Shown here in pieces: positions 1 through 7,245 of a stretch of 64,000 bases of DNA; position 1 is the first letter of the stretch, and the number at the start of each line of letters is the position of its first letter. Position numbers and translations under genes: made by a program. Location of the stretch: assembly GCA_965205235.1 (NCBI GenBank), contig CBDBGD010000001.1, positions 173,808 to 237,807 of the forward strand, in the 5' to 3' direction. The stretch comes from CBDBGD01 sp965205235 (GTDB lineage Bacteria; Chloroflexota; Dehalococcoidia; Lucifugimonadales; UBA1127). The notes beneath the pieces were generated by a model. It was not told where the DNA came from. It was given only the letters and a program-made list of their open reading frames with translations, and did not search any database.

Positions 1-164
1 CCGTCGCCGCCGATCGCGCCGGCCGTCTCCCTCGCTTCGTCACCGGCGATGTCCCAGCACGCGACGCGCGCGCCCCGTTCGGCCAGCGTGAGCGCAATCA
101 CCCTGCCGATGCCCATGGCCGCGCCCGTGACCACGGCCACGTGTCCGTCAAGCTGTGTCCCCAT
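1..164 (-). CDS. SDR-family oxidoreductase, N-terminal fragment
   Basis: This is the first 54 or so residues of a short-chain dehydrogenase/reductase; the rest lies outside the window. The fragment reads MGTQLDGHVAVVTGAAMGIG, which shows the beta-strand and the glycine-rich TGxxxGIG nucleotide-binding motif of classical SDRs. An acidic residue (WDIAGDE) follows the second strand, which in this family usually means NAD(H) preference. The start is supported by a GGAGG about 7 nt upstream. The substrate cannot be told from this fragment. It is divergent from the MFS gene at 269. Confidence 0.85.
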   Translation of the reverse strand, partial: MGTQLDGHVAVVTGAAMGIGRVIALTLAERGARVACWDIAGDEARETAGAIGGD

Positions 165-254
165 CTCATTCCTCCATGCGAGCATTCGGTGGTTCGCTGG
201 CAGCGATTCTAGCATCCTCCGGGCTGACCCACCCGTCCCGGCGCCCCCATACCC

Positions 255-260
255 TATAAT
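255..260 (+). promoter_or_regulatory. -10 box of a probable leaderless promoter
   Basis: A perfect TATAAT ends 8 nt before the ATG at 269. Transcription would therefore begin at or within a base or two of the start codon. No Shine-Dalgarno sequence is seen. The -35 region is weak. Confidence 0.55.
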
Positions 261-268
261 GCATTCCC

Positions 269-1540
269 ATGCATGGCAGACCTGCTCCTAAGGGCCCGCT
301 CGCGGCGCGCCTACCCTTCTTCTACGGCTGGGTCGTCCTGGGCGTGGCCAGCGCCGCGCTCTTCGTCTCCGGCCCCGGCCAGACCTACTCCGTCTCCATT
401 TTCGTCGACTCCATCATCGAGGACCTGGAGACGAACCGGACCGTGGTCTCCGGCCTTTACACGGCGGGCTCCCTCACTGGCGCCCTGCTTCTGGTCCTCG
501 TCGGACGGCTGCTCGACCGTTTCGGGGCACGCGTCGTCTTGGTCGGCGTCGCCATGCTGTTCGGCCTCGCCACGATGATGATGAGCCGCGTCGACAACCC
601 CGCCGAGCTGTACCTGGGCTTCGCCGGCATCCGGGCCCTTGGCCAGGGCTCCATGATGCTCGCCGGCACGACGCTGGTGGCGCTGTGGTTCGTGCGCATG
701 CGCGGCCGGGCCATGGCCCTAGCGACGATGGGAGCAGTCGCAAGCCAGGCCGGCTTTCCGCCGCTGGTCCACTTCCTCATCGAACGGCTGGACTGGCGGG
801 ACGCGTGGATAGCCCTGGGCATCCTCATCTGGGCGGCGATCCCGGTGCTGCTGCTGGCCCGCCGGAGCCCGGAGTCCTTGGGCCTTCGCCCGGACGGAGG
901 GCCGCCCAAGGGATCAGTCGAAGGAGCGCCCCTCATTCCGGGGCTCAACCCCGGCGAAGACTTCACGCTGGCTGAGGCCATGCGGACCCGGAGCTTCTGG
1001 CTGCTCCTCTTCGCCAGCATACCTCACCCCCTGATCATGACCGCGCTGGTGTTCCACATGGTCTCCCTGGTCAGCTCCAAGGGGCTGGATCCGGGCCTGG
1101 CCGCCCCTGTGCTTAGCGCCATGGCCCTGGTGTCACTGGGCGGCACCTTCCTGGCCGGCTATCTCTCCGAGAGGATCCCCAACCGCTACATCATCGGCGC
1201 GTCCCAGGCGCTTCTTGCCGCGTCCATGCTGTGGGTCCTGGTGATCGACGCTCCCTGGCACGCCCTGGCCATGGGCGCCACTATGGGAGTATCCGCCGGC
1301 CTCTCCATGACGACAAACAACGTCATCTGGCCCAACTACTATGGCCGTCGCAACCTGGGCGTCATTCGCGGCGTGACCACCACGTGCATGGTGGGGTTCG
1401 CAGCGCTGGGGCCGTTTCCCTTCGGCCTCCTGTTCGACCTCACGGACAGCTACACCACGTCGATACTGGGCTTCCTGGCCCTCCCCATCGCCTGCGGGGT
1501 GGCCGCACTCCACGCCTTCCCGCCGACGAAGCCGGCTTGA
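269..1540 (+). CDS. MFS transporter, monocarboxylate/OFA-like
   Basis: A 423-residue major facilitator with about 12 hydrophobic segments. After a short tail, the first segment begins FFYGWVVLGVA, the FYGW signature typical of the monocarboxylate/oxalate-formate antiporter branch. The loop between segments 2 and 3 has GRLLDRFGAR, the MFS G-x-x-x-D-R/K motif. A polar central loop lies around residues 205-235. By family it should be an inner-membrane secondary transporter for organic anions, but the substrate is unknown. ATG 269 is chosen because it sits 8 nt after a TATAAT box. It precedes the RraA-like gene but a separate promoter lies between them. Confidence 0.85.
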   Translation: MHGRPAPKGPLAARLPFFYGWVVLGVASAALFVSGPGQTYSVSIFVDSIIEDLETNRTVVSGLYTAGSLTGALLLVLVGRLLDRFGARVVLVGVAMLFGLATMMMSRVDNPAELYLGFAGIRALGQGSMMLAGTTLVALWFVRMRGRAMALATMGAVASQAGFPPLVHFLIERLDWRDAWIALGILIWAAIPVLLLARRSPESLGLRPDGGPPKGSVEGAPLIPGLNPGEDFTLAEAMRTRSFWLLLFASIPHPLIMTALVFHMVSLVSSKGLDPGLAAPVLSAMALVSLGGTFLAGYLSERIPNRYIIGASQALLAASMLWVLVIDAPWHALAMGATMGVSAGLSMTTNNVIWPNYYGRRNLGVIRGVTTTCMVGFAALGPFPFGLLFDLTDSYTTSILGFLALPIACGVAALHAFPPTKPA

Positions 1541-1551
1541 CCCTCGCGCCA

Positions 1552-1580
1552 TTGACACCGCGTAGGTGGAGGGCTAGTCT
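1552..1580 (+). promoter_or_regulatory. sigma70-type promoter for the RraA-like gene
   Basis: TTGACA (1552-1557), a 17-bp spacer and TAGTCT (1575-1580). It lies 42 bp upstream of the start at 1623, leaving room for the AAGGAGGAG ribosome site. The second RraA-like gene (31259) has a very similar arrangement. Confidence 0.65.
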
Positions 1581-1622
1581 GAGACCTCTCCGAATGACGC
1601 CGTACACGCAAGGAGGAGCGCC

Positions 1623-2375
1623 GTGGCCGGACTGACCGCGCCCGTGAAGCACCTGAGCAACGACCTGGTGGAGCTTGCCAAGAAGGCCAGCACCGCGACC
1701 ATCTCCCACGAGCTTGAGAAGCTGGGCTTCAAGTACGTCTACATGGCCGGCATCCTCCCCATACAGCCCGGCGCCGTGCTGGCGGGACGCGCCTACACGC
1801 TGCGCTACCTCCCCCGCCGAGAGGACCATCCCGGCTACCCCATGCCGCCGGAGCTCTCCCCCAACTATGCAGAGCACGTGGCCATCGAGGGCGTCGGGCC
1901 CGGAGACGTGCTCGTCGTCGACGCCCGAGGTAACCCCAACGCTGGCATCTTCGGCGACCGCCTGGTCGCCCGCATGCAGTACCGCGGCGCTGCGGGGCTG
2001 GTCACAGACGGCGCCCTCCGGGACATCCCCTACCTCCGCAAACAGCCCTTCCCCTGCTTCATCCAGGCCCCCCACGGCTACCCGCACACCCAGGAGCACT
2101 TCGCCATGGACGTGCAGCTTCCCATCGCCTGTGGCAACGTCCTCGTCTACCCCGGCGACCTCCTCGTCGGCGATGACGACGGCGTCGTGGTGTGCCCACA
2201 GGCTCTCGCGGAGGATGTCATCCACAAGGCTGTGGCCATCGAGGTGGAGGAGGAGTTCACCCGCGAGCTCATCGAGGAAGGCGCGAACATCGTCGACGTA
2301 CATGGGACGCTCTACGGAGAGACCCTGGAGCGATACCAGCAGTGGCGTCTGGCCAAGGGCCTTCCCCCTGCCTAG
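1623..2375 (+). CDS. RraA-like protein (HMG/CHA aldolase or oxaloacetate decarboxylase fold)
   Basis: A 250-residue member of the RraA/demethylmenaquinone-methyltransferase-like superfamily. Many members are metal-dependent class II aldolases acting on 4-hydroxy-4-methyl-2-oxoglutarate or 4-carboxy-4-hydroxy-2-oxoadipate, and some decarboxylate oxaloacetate. Visible hallmarks are the GVGPGDVLVVDA stretch, the active-site loop with GLVTDGALRD and the C-terminal GDLLVGDDDGVVV. The GTG start has a strong AAGGAGGAG 5-6 nt upstream and a consensus promoter at 1552. egtD follows after 25 bp without its own visible promoter, so the two may be co-transcribed. The true substrate cannot be set from sequence. 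A paralogue lies at 31259. Confidence 0.85.
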   Translation: MAGLTAPVKHLSNDLVELAKKASTATISHELEKLGFKYVYMAGILPIQPGAVLAGRAYTLRYLPRREDHPGYPMPPELSPNYAEHVAIEGVGPGDVLVVDARGNPNAGIFGDRLVARMQYRGAAGLVTDGALRDIPYLRKQPFPCFIQAPHGYPHTQEHFAMDVQLPIACGNVLVYPGDLLVGDDDGVVVCPQALAEDVIHKAVAIEVEEEFTRELIEEGANIVDVHGTLYGETLERYQQWRLAKGLPPA

Positions 2376-2400
2376 CCCTTCCTCGCCCTCGCCGACCCCC

Positions 2401-3375
2401 ATGGACCGGCTGCGAATCGACCTTCTCCTCGACGAATCGGAAAGGTCGCGCCTGCTGGCGGACGACATCCGGCGCGGCCTCACCGCCACGCCCAAGACGC
2501 TACCGCCCAAGTACTTCTACGACGCCGCCGGCTCCGACCTCTTCGAGCGCATCACCGAGCTCCCCGAGTACTACCTGACCCGGGCCGAGGCCGGCCTTCT
2601 GCACTCCACAGCATCGTCCGTTATGTCAATCATGCGGCCCAGGGAGATCGTCGAGCTGGGCGCGGGCTCGGCCACCAAGACCCGGCTCCTGCTCGACGCC
2701 GCACACGCCGCAGGCGCCCTGGCCCGCTACCTCCCGTTCGACGTCAGCCCCGACGCCCTGCGGTCCGCAGGCGCGGCTCTCATCGAGCGATACCCGTTCC
2801 TCGAAGTCCACGGCATCGTCGGCGACTTCGAGCGCCACCTGCAGCAGATACCGCCGCCCGACGGGCCCCGCCTCGCGCTGCTTCTGGGCAGCACCATCGG
2901 CAACCTGGAACCGGCGTTCCGCACGACCTTCCTGTCGCAGGTACGGGGGCTGGTGTCGCAGGACGGCGGCTTCCTCCTGGGCGTGGATCTCGTGAAGGAC
3001 GTTGACGCCCTCCACGCCGCCTACAACGACAGCCAAGGCGTCACTGCCGACTTCAATCGCAACGTCCTGCGCGTGCTCAACCGGGAGCTAGGCGCCGACT
3101 TCCATCCCGATGCCTTCCAGCACTACGCCTTCTACAACCCCATCGCCTCCCGCATCGAGATGCACCTCGTCCCGCTGGAGCTCCAGCAGGTGCGGATTGC
3201 GGCCCTTTCTCTCTCCCTGGAGATCAGGCCGGACGAGAGCATCTGGACGGAGAGCTCCTACAAGTTCACCGAACAATCCACGGCGGCCATGCTTGAACAG
3301 GCAGGGTTTACGCTGGGCGAGTGGTACACGGACGCTGACCGTCAGGTCGGTCTGGCGCTGGCCGTACCTCGGTAG
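2401..3375 (+). CDS. egtD: L-histidine N-alpha-methyltransferase (hercynine synthase)
   Basis: EgtD uses three SAM to trimethylate the alpha-amino group of histidine, giving hercynine, the shared precursor of ergothioneine and selenoneine. The 324-residue length is normal. Visible signatures are PPKYFYDAAGSDLFE at about residues 35-49, TELPEYYLTR at 52-61 and the SAM-binding ELGAGSATKT at 85-94. The ATG at 2401 is the natural N-terminus by family alignment, but no Shine-Dalgarno is seen; it may be translated from the rraA transcript 25 bp upstream. It converges on senB with only 5 bp between stop codons. No egtB, egtC or egtE is in the window, so the context points to selenoneine rather than ergothioneine. 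Confidence 0.93.
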   Translation: MDRLRIDLLLDESERSRLLADDIRRGLTATPKTLPPKYFYDAAGSDLFERITELPEYYLTRAEAGLLHSTASSVMSIMRPREIVELGAGSATKTRLLLDAAHAAGALARYLPFDVSPDALRSAGAALIERYPFLEVHGIVGDFERHLQQIPPPDGPRLALLLGSTIGNLEPAFRTTFLSQVRGLVSQDGGFLLGVDLVKDVDALHAAYNDSQGVTADFNRNVLRVLNRELGADFHPDAFQHYAFYNPIASRIEMHLVPLELQQVRIAALSLSLEIRPDESIWTESSYKFTEQSTAAMLEQAGFTLGEWYTDADRQVGLALAVPR

Positions 3376-3380
3376 GGGGC

Positions 3381-4346
3381 CTAGGCGTTCGACCCCGGAG
3401 CAATCTCCCGCAGCAGAGCTTCCCACGCCTCCCGCTCCCGGTCCGGGTGGAAGCACTCCGCGAGCCGGGCGCACCAGTCCCGGAGCCCTTGAAGGAAGTC
3501 CGCCTCCGACTCGATCCTCTGCAGCAGCCGCGCGAGGGCCTTGGTGTCGCCCACAGGGAAGTATCCGGGGTAGTCCTCCCCCAGCAGCCCAACCGACCCT
3601 GCGATGTGCGACGCCAGCACGGGCGTGCCCTCCACCACCGCCTCCGAGACCACGTTCGCGCCCCCTTCCAGCCTCGACGACAGCACTAGCGCCCGGCTGC
3701 GGGCCATGGTCCTGCGCGTGTCCCACCTGGGCATCTCCCCCAGCCAGCGGAAGCGTGGGTTTCGGGCCTCCTCGGCTCGAGCGCGGGCCTCCATCGCCGC
3801 CGACATCGCTCCCCCCACTTGCAGCACCCGGAGACGGGAGGACGCCGGGAGGAGCCGGGAGGCCATCGCAGCCCGGAAGGGGTCCTTCACCGGCCGCAGG
3901 TGGGCGACCACGCACACGTCGAACGTGGACGCACGCGGCGACGGCACCCCCGGCGTCGCCCGCACCGACTGCAATATCGTCCGCACCTTGGGACGCAGGT
4001 GCTCCGGCAGCTCTTCCTCGCCCAGGGGTTGGAGCGTGACCATGCGCGTGGCAAGCTCCAGGGAACGCTGCGCACTCCGGCTGCGGCGAATGTCCTTGTA
4101 CAGGTCCGTCCCCGTCAGGCACAGCACCAGCGGCCGGTCCGGGTGCAGCCGGCGGAAGCGGGCAATCGAGGAAGCGCTCCGGCGGGCGTGCAGCGCAATC
4201 AGGACATCGCATTGCGCACGCTTGTACTCCTGCGCGATGACGACACTGTGCCCCAGCTCCCGCAGCAGGCGGGCCCATCGCTGCGCCGTGACCCGGTTGC
4301 CGTAGCGACTTCCCCGCGGCGCGGGCGTAACGATGCGAATCCTCAT
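3381..4346 (-). CDS. senB: Selenosugar synthase SenB (GT-B glycosyltransferase)
   Basis: A 321-residue GT4-like glycosyltransferase of the group found next to SelD and an EgtB-like enzyme. In the characterised pathway SenB uses selenophosphate and a UDP-sugar (UDP-GlcNAc) to form a C-Se bond, giving a 1-seleno-sugar. The N-terminus (MRIRIVTPAP) is the first Rossmann half. HLRPVKDP lies at about 149-156. The donor-site E-x7-E motif is E227-E235 in LEGGANVVSEAV. It starts 51 bp after the senA stop on the same strand, so senA-senB are likely co-transcribed. The function is assigned from family plus the senA/selD/egtD context; the sugar used here is not proven. Confidence 0.88.
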   Translation of the reverse strand: MRIRIVTPAPRGSRYGNRVTAQRWARLLRELGHSVVIAQEYKRAQCDVLIALHARRSASSIARFRRLHPDRPLVLCLTGTDLYKDIRRSRSAQRSLELATRMVTLQPLGEEELPEHLRPKVRTILQSVRATPGVPSPRASTFDVCVVAHLRPVKDPFRAAMASRLLPASSRLRVLQVGGAMSAAMEARARAEEARNPRFRWLGEMPRWDTRRTMARSRALVLSSRLEGGANVVSEAVVEGTPVLASHIAGSVGLLGEDYPGYFPVGDTKALARLLQRIESEADFLQGLRDWCARLAECFHPDREREAWEALLREIAPGSNA

Positions 4347-4397
4347 AGCGGTAGACCCTGCCGGGGAGCCACGGACGGGAGGGAGAGAAATCGGAGA

Positions 4398-5723
4398 TTA
4401 GAGCGCACAGGTGCGGAACCCTGCAAACACGTCTCGACGGTCGGGAGTGAAGAAGTTGCGCCACGTGTTGCGAATGAGCCGCGAGCGCGTGGCCCAGCAT
4501 CCTCCCCGCAGCACCCGGCGGTCGCCGAACCACGGCGCCGAGTATTCCCTGTACGGGTCCATCACGAAGCCCGGGAAGGGCCAGAAGCGGTCGTCCATCC
4601 ACTCCCACGCGTTGCCCACCATCTGCCGGCACCCAAAGGCGCTGTCACCTTCCGGCAAGGCCGTGACGTCGATGACCCCGCCGGCGGCGCCGTCCAGGTT
4701 CGCGTGGCGTTGCTCCGGTGATGCGTCGCCCCACGGGAAGAGGCGTTTCCGACCGGAGACTCCGCCGGAGGCAGGCTCGGCGCTGGCGGCCATCTCCCAC
4801 TCGGCCTCGGTGGGCAGGCGTCGGCCAGCCCAGGTGCAGTAGGCCTCGGCCTCGTACCAGTTCACGTGGATGATCGGATGGTTGAGCGGAAGAGGTGTCG
4901 TTTGATCGTAGCGACGCCAGTGCCACTCGCCGTTCCCCTCGCGCTGCCAGTACACCGGATGCGCCGCCTGCGCCTGTCGACGCCACGCCCAGCCCGCGGG
5001 CGACCACAGCTCCTCGCGCTCGTAGCCACCGTCATCGACAAATGCCTGGAACTGCGCGTTCGTCGTCGCGGTGGCGGCGATGCGGAAGGGCGCCACCGCG
5101 ACCGGATGCGCCCACTTCTCGTTGTCGAACACGAAAGGAGCGTCCGGGGCGGCGCCCAGCAGGAACGTCCCACCGGGCACCTCCACGTCCCGCCCCACCA
5201 GCGATGGCTCCGTGGTAAGCCGACCAGTATCCTCCCGCTGGCCCGAGAGCGTGGGCTCCGGGTATCCCAGTGTCTGCCGCGTGTATGCCACGGCCTCGCC
5301 GTGCATGTCCTCGTGCAGCGTCACCAGGCGGTAGAAGTACGCCTCGCGCTCGCTGGGCTGCCGCGACGACACACGCTCGATGCAGGCCGCCAGAACGCCG
5401 TCCATGTACTCCTGCGTCTCCCGGCGGGACGGCAGCGCCAGGTCCCAGCGCCAGTCGTGGAACACCTCGAACGAGTCGTACAGGGCGTCGGAGTCGGCCC
5501 GCAGGGAGTCTCGGCTGTCCAGGTTACGCAGGACCCACTTCTCCTGGAACCATGAGACGTGGCCGATTTCCCATACGGGAGGATTGACGATGAGAAGGTT
5601 GGGGCCCAGCATCTGCCGGTCGTCCAGGTCGGAGACTAACTCCTGGAGCCGGCGCCGGGAGTCGGTCAGGCCCTCCGCAAGCTCGGTCGCCAGGTCGACC
5701 GTCGCCTTTCCCCTTCCCTGCAT
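4398..5723 (-). CDS. senA: Selenoneine synthase SenA (EgtB/FGE-like non-heme iron enzyme)
   Basis: SenA couples hercynine to the selenosugar with O2, giving a selenoxide that becomes selenoneine. The 441-residue protein has an N-terminal DinB-like half and a C-terminal FGE-sulfatase half, the EgtB architecture. The predicted iron ligands are His55 (GHVSWF) and His137/His141 in HEDMHGEA, matching the three-histidine site of EgtB. The C-terminal region carries FPGFVMDPYREYSAPWFGD, RNTWRNFFTPDRRDVF and GFRTCA, the signature of the EgtB-related group that travels with SenB and SelD. An ergothioneine EgtB is the main alternative, but the neighbours argue against it. It begins 25 bp after the selD stop, in one operon with selD and senB. 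Confidence 0.9.
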   Translation of the reverse strand: MQGRGKATVDLATELAEGLTDSRRRLQELVSDLDDRQMLGPNLLIVNPPVWEIGHVSWFQEKWVLRNLDSRDSLRADSDALYDSFEVFHDWRWDLALPSRRETQEYMDGVLAACIERVSSRQPSEREAYFYRLVTLHEDMHGEAVAYTRQTLGYPEPTLSGQREDTGRLTTEPSLVGRDVEVPGGTFLLGAAPDAPFVFDNEKWAHPVAVAPFRIAATATTNAQFQAFVDDGGYEREELWSPAGWAWRRQAQAAHPVYWQREGNGEWHWRRYDQTTPLPLNHPIIHVNWYEAEAYCTWAGRRLPTEAEWEMAASAEPASGGVSGRKRLFPWGDASPEQRHANLDGAAGGVIDVTALPEGDSAFGCRQMVGNAWEWMDDRFWPFPGFVMDPYREYSAPWFGDRRVLRGGCWATRSRLIRNTWRNFFTPDRRDVFAGFRTCAL

Positions 5724-5748
5724 CGCGCCTTTTCGCTCCCCACCCAGG

Positions 5749-6792
5749 CTACGGGATGACGTCGATGGTGGTGTCCCCGGCGCGGGTCATCTCGCCGATG
5801 ACGGTGCCCTCGGCGCCTCTGGCTCGAAGCGCATCGAGCAGCGCGTCCACCCGCTCCGGGGGCAGGGCAATGAGGAGTCCGCCCGAGGTCTGGGCATCGC
5901 AGAGCAGGATTTGGGTCTCGGCAGCCACGTCCGGGTGCCATCGGGTCCACTTCTGCGCTGCGCTGAGGTTCCGCTGTGTCCCGCCTGCAACGTAGCCCTG
6001 GTGGAGGAGGTCCAGCACGCCGGGCAGCACAGGAACGGCGCCGGCCCTGATCTGGGCCCCCACGCCGCTGCCCTGCACCATGCCGTTGAGGTGCCCCAGC
6101 AGGCCGAAGCCCGTGACGTCGGTGCAGGCGTGCACGCCCACGGACATCATGGCCTCGCTGGCGTCCCGGTTCAGCGTGGCCATGATGCGAGTCGCCGCCT
6201 CCATGACCTCTGCGGGTGCATTTTCTCCCTTGCCCGCCGTGGTGATGATCCCCGTGCCGATGGGCTTGGTCAGCACGAGTACGTCGCCCGGCTGGGCCGC
6301 GTCGTTGGAGGTCTGCTCGCCCGGCTTGACCACGCCCGTCACCGAGAGGCCGTACTTGGGCTCCTGGTCGTCGATGGAGTGCCCGCCGACGATGAGAACG
6401 CCCGCCTCGTGGGCCTTTTCGTGCCCGCCCTGCAGGACGCGGCCCAGTATCGCTTTGTCCACGTCGGCCGGCCAGCAGAGGATGTTCATCGCCAGCAGCG
6501 GCCGTCCGCCCATGGCGTAGACGTCGCTCAGCGAGTTGGCCACGGCGATGGCCCCGTACCAGTACGGGTCGTCGACGATGGGGGGGAAGAAGTCCACCGT
6601 CTGGATGAGCGCCATCTCGTCCCCCATCCGGTAGACGGCGGCGTCATCCCTTGTGCCGAACCCCACCAGGAGGTTGGCATCCTCTATCTGTGGCAGTGCG
6701 CTCAGGACCTGACCCAGGTCCTCGGGACTAAGCTTGGAAGCTCAGCCGGCGCAGTTGGCCAGGCTGGTCAGTCGGACCGTCTGCTGGGCCAT
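5749..6792 (-). CDS. selD: Selenophosphate synthetase, predicted selenoprotein with Sec17 (SelD/SenC)
   Basis: SelD makes selenophosphate from selenide and ATP. The open frame after 6666 lacks the catalytic N-terminus. Reading upstream in the same frame reaches an ATG at 6792 through a single in-frame TGA at 6742-6744. The N-terminus is then MAQQTVRLTSLANCAGUASK, with Sec at 17 and Lys at 20, the exact positions of Cys17 and Lys20 in E. coli SelD. The full length of 347 residues also equals the E. coli protein. AGGAG lies upstream of the ATG. Later landmarks include GGHSIDDQEPKYGL, DVTGFGLLGHL and CDAQTSGGLL. It is the first gene of the selD-senA-senB operon. Automated callers will truncate it. 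Confidence 0.93.
6704..6744 (-). promoter_or_regulatory. UGA(Sec) codon with bacterial SECIS-like hairpin in selD
   Basis: The UGA is at 6744-6742. Twenty nt later a perfect hairpin forms: GGACCT (6721-6716), loop GGGTC (6715-6711), AGGTCC (6710-6705), extendable by one A-U pair. The loop has G in its first positions and lies about 27 nt after the UGA, within the usual spacing of bacterial SECIS elements read by SelB. Confidence 0.75.
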
Positions 6793-6848
6793 GCGACTCC
6801 TCTCGCAGTTGCTCCACGCCCGTCACGCGAGGGGGGCATGGGTCAGCC

Positions 6849-6857
6849 ATTATAGCA
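6849..6857 (-). promoter_or_regulatory. Extended -10 promoter for selD-senA-senB
   Basis: On the minus strand TGCTATAAT is an extended -10 with a perfect TATAAT. It lies 56 bp upstream of the selD ATG, giving a leader of roughly 50 nt that contains GAGAGGAG. The -35 is weak, as is usual with extended -10 promoters. Confidence 0.6.
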
Positions 6858-6961
6858 CGCCGGTATAGCCTGCTTGACCGTGTCGAAGAGGCGCTGCTAC
6901 ACTCGCCTCGTTCCGCGCACGCATTACCCGCCGCGCGCATCGAGAAGGGTGGGAAGCCGCT

Positions 6962-7219
6962 ATGCTGAAGCAAGAGTGTGAGCACCTGTCCGGCCAGGTG
7001 GTGTCCGGCGTCCAGCCCCAGGCGACTGAGTGCCAGGACTGCAGCCTGCCGGGACCGCTGCGAATGTGCATGACCTGCGGCTACGTGGGCTGCTGCGAGT
7101 CCCTCAACTCCCACGACACCCACCACTGGAAAGCGACCGGCCACGCCATCATCCGAAAGCTTCCACTGGCCGACGATTCCTTCACCTACTGCTACGAACA
7201 CCGGGCGTACCTCACCTGA
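6962..7219 (+). CDS. UBP-type zinc finger protein
   Basis: An 85-residue protein consisting of little more than one UBP-type zinc finger. Cys and His residues occur in the family order: CEH near the N-terminus, CQDC, CMTCGYVGCC, then HDTHHW and GHAIIR, ending with a YCYEH motif. In eukaryotes this fold binds ubiquitin C-termini. In bacteria small stand-alone copies are common and of unknown role, probably a metal-binding interaction module. It is divergent from selD and has a GGGAAG-like ribosome site. nagA starts 26 bp after its stop, so the two may share a transcript. Confidence 0.85.
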   Translation: MLKQECEHLSGQVVSGVQPQATECQDCSLPGPLRMCMTCGYVGCCESLNSHDTHHWKATGHAIIRKLPLADDSFTYCYEHRAYLT

Positions 7220-7245
7220 GCTCTCTCTCGCCCTCACAACCTCCC

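Noticed and set aside
49..291. 80-codon plus-strand frame at the left edge
   Set aside because: It is antisense to the SDR gene and crosses the divergent promoter region; no protein-like features.
5749..6666. selD starting at GTG 6666 (305 residues)
   Set aside because: This start deletes the catalytic Sec/Cys and Lys20 region; reading the UGA as Sec restores a full-length protein.
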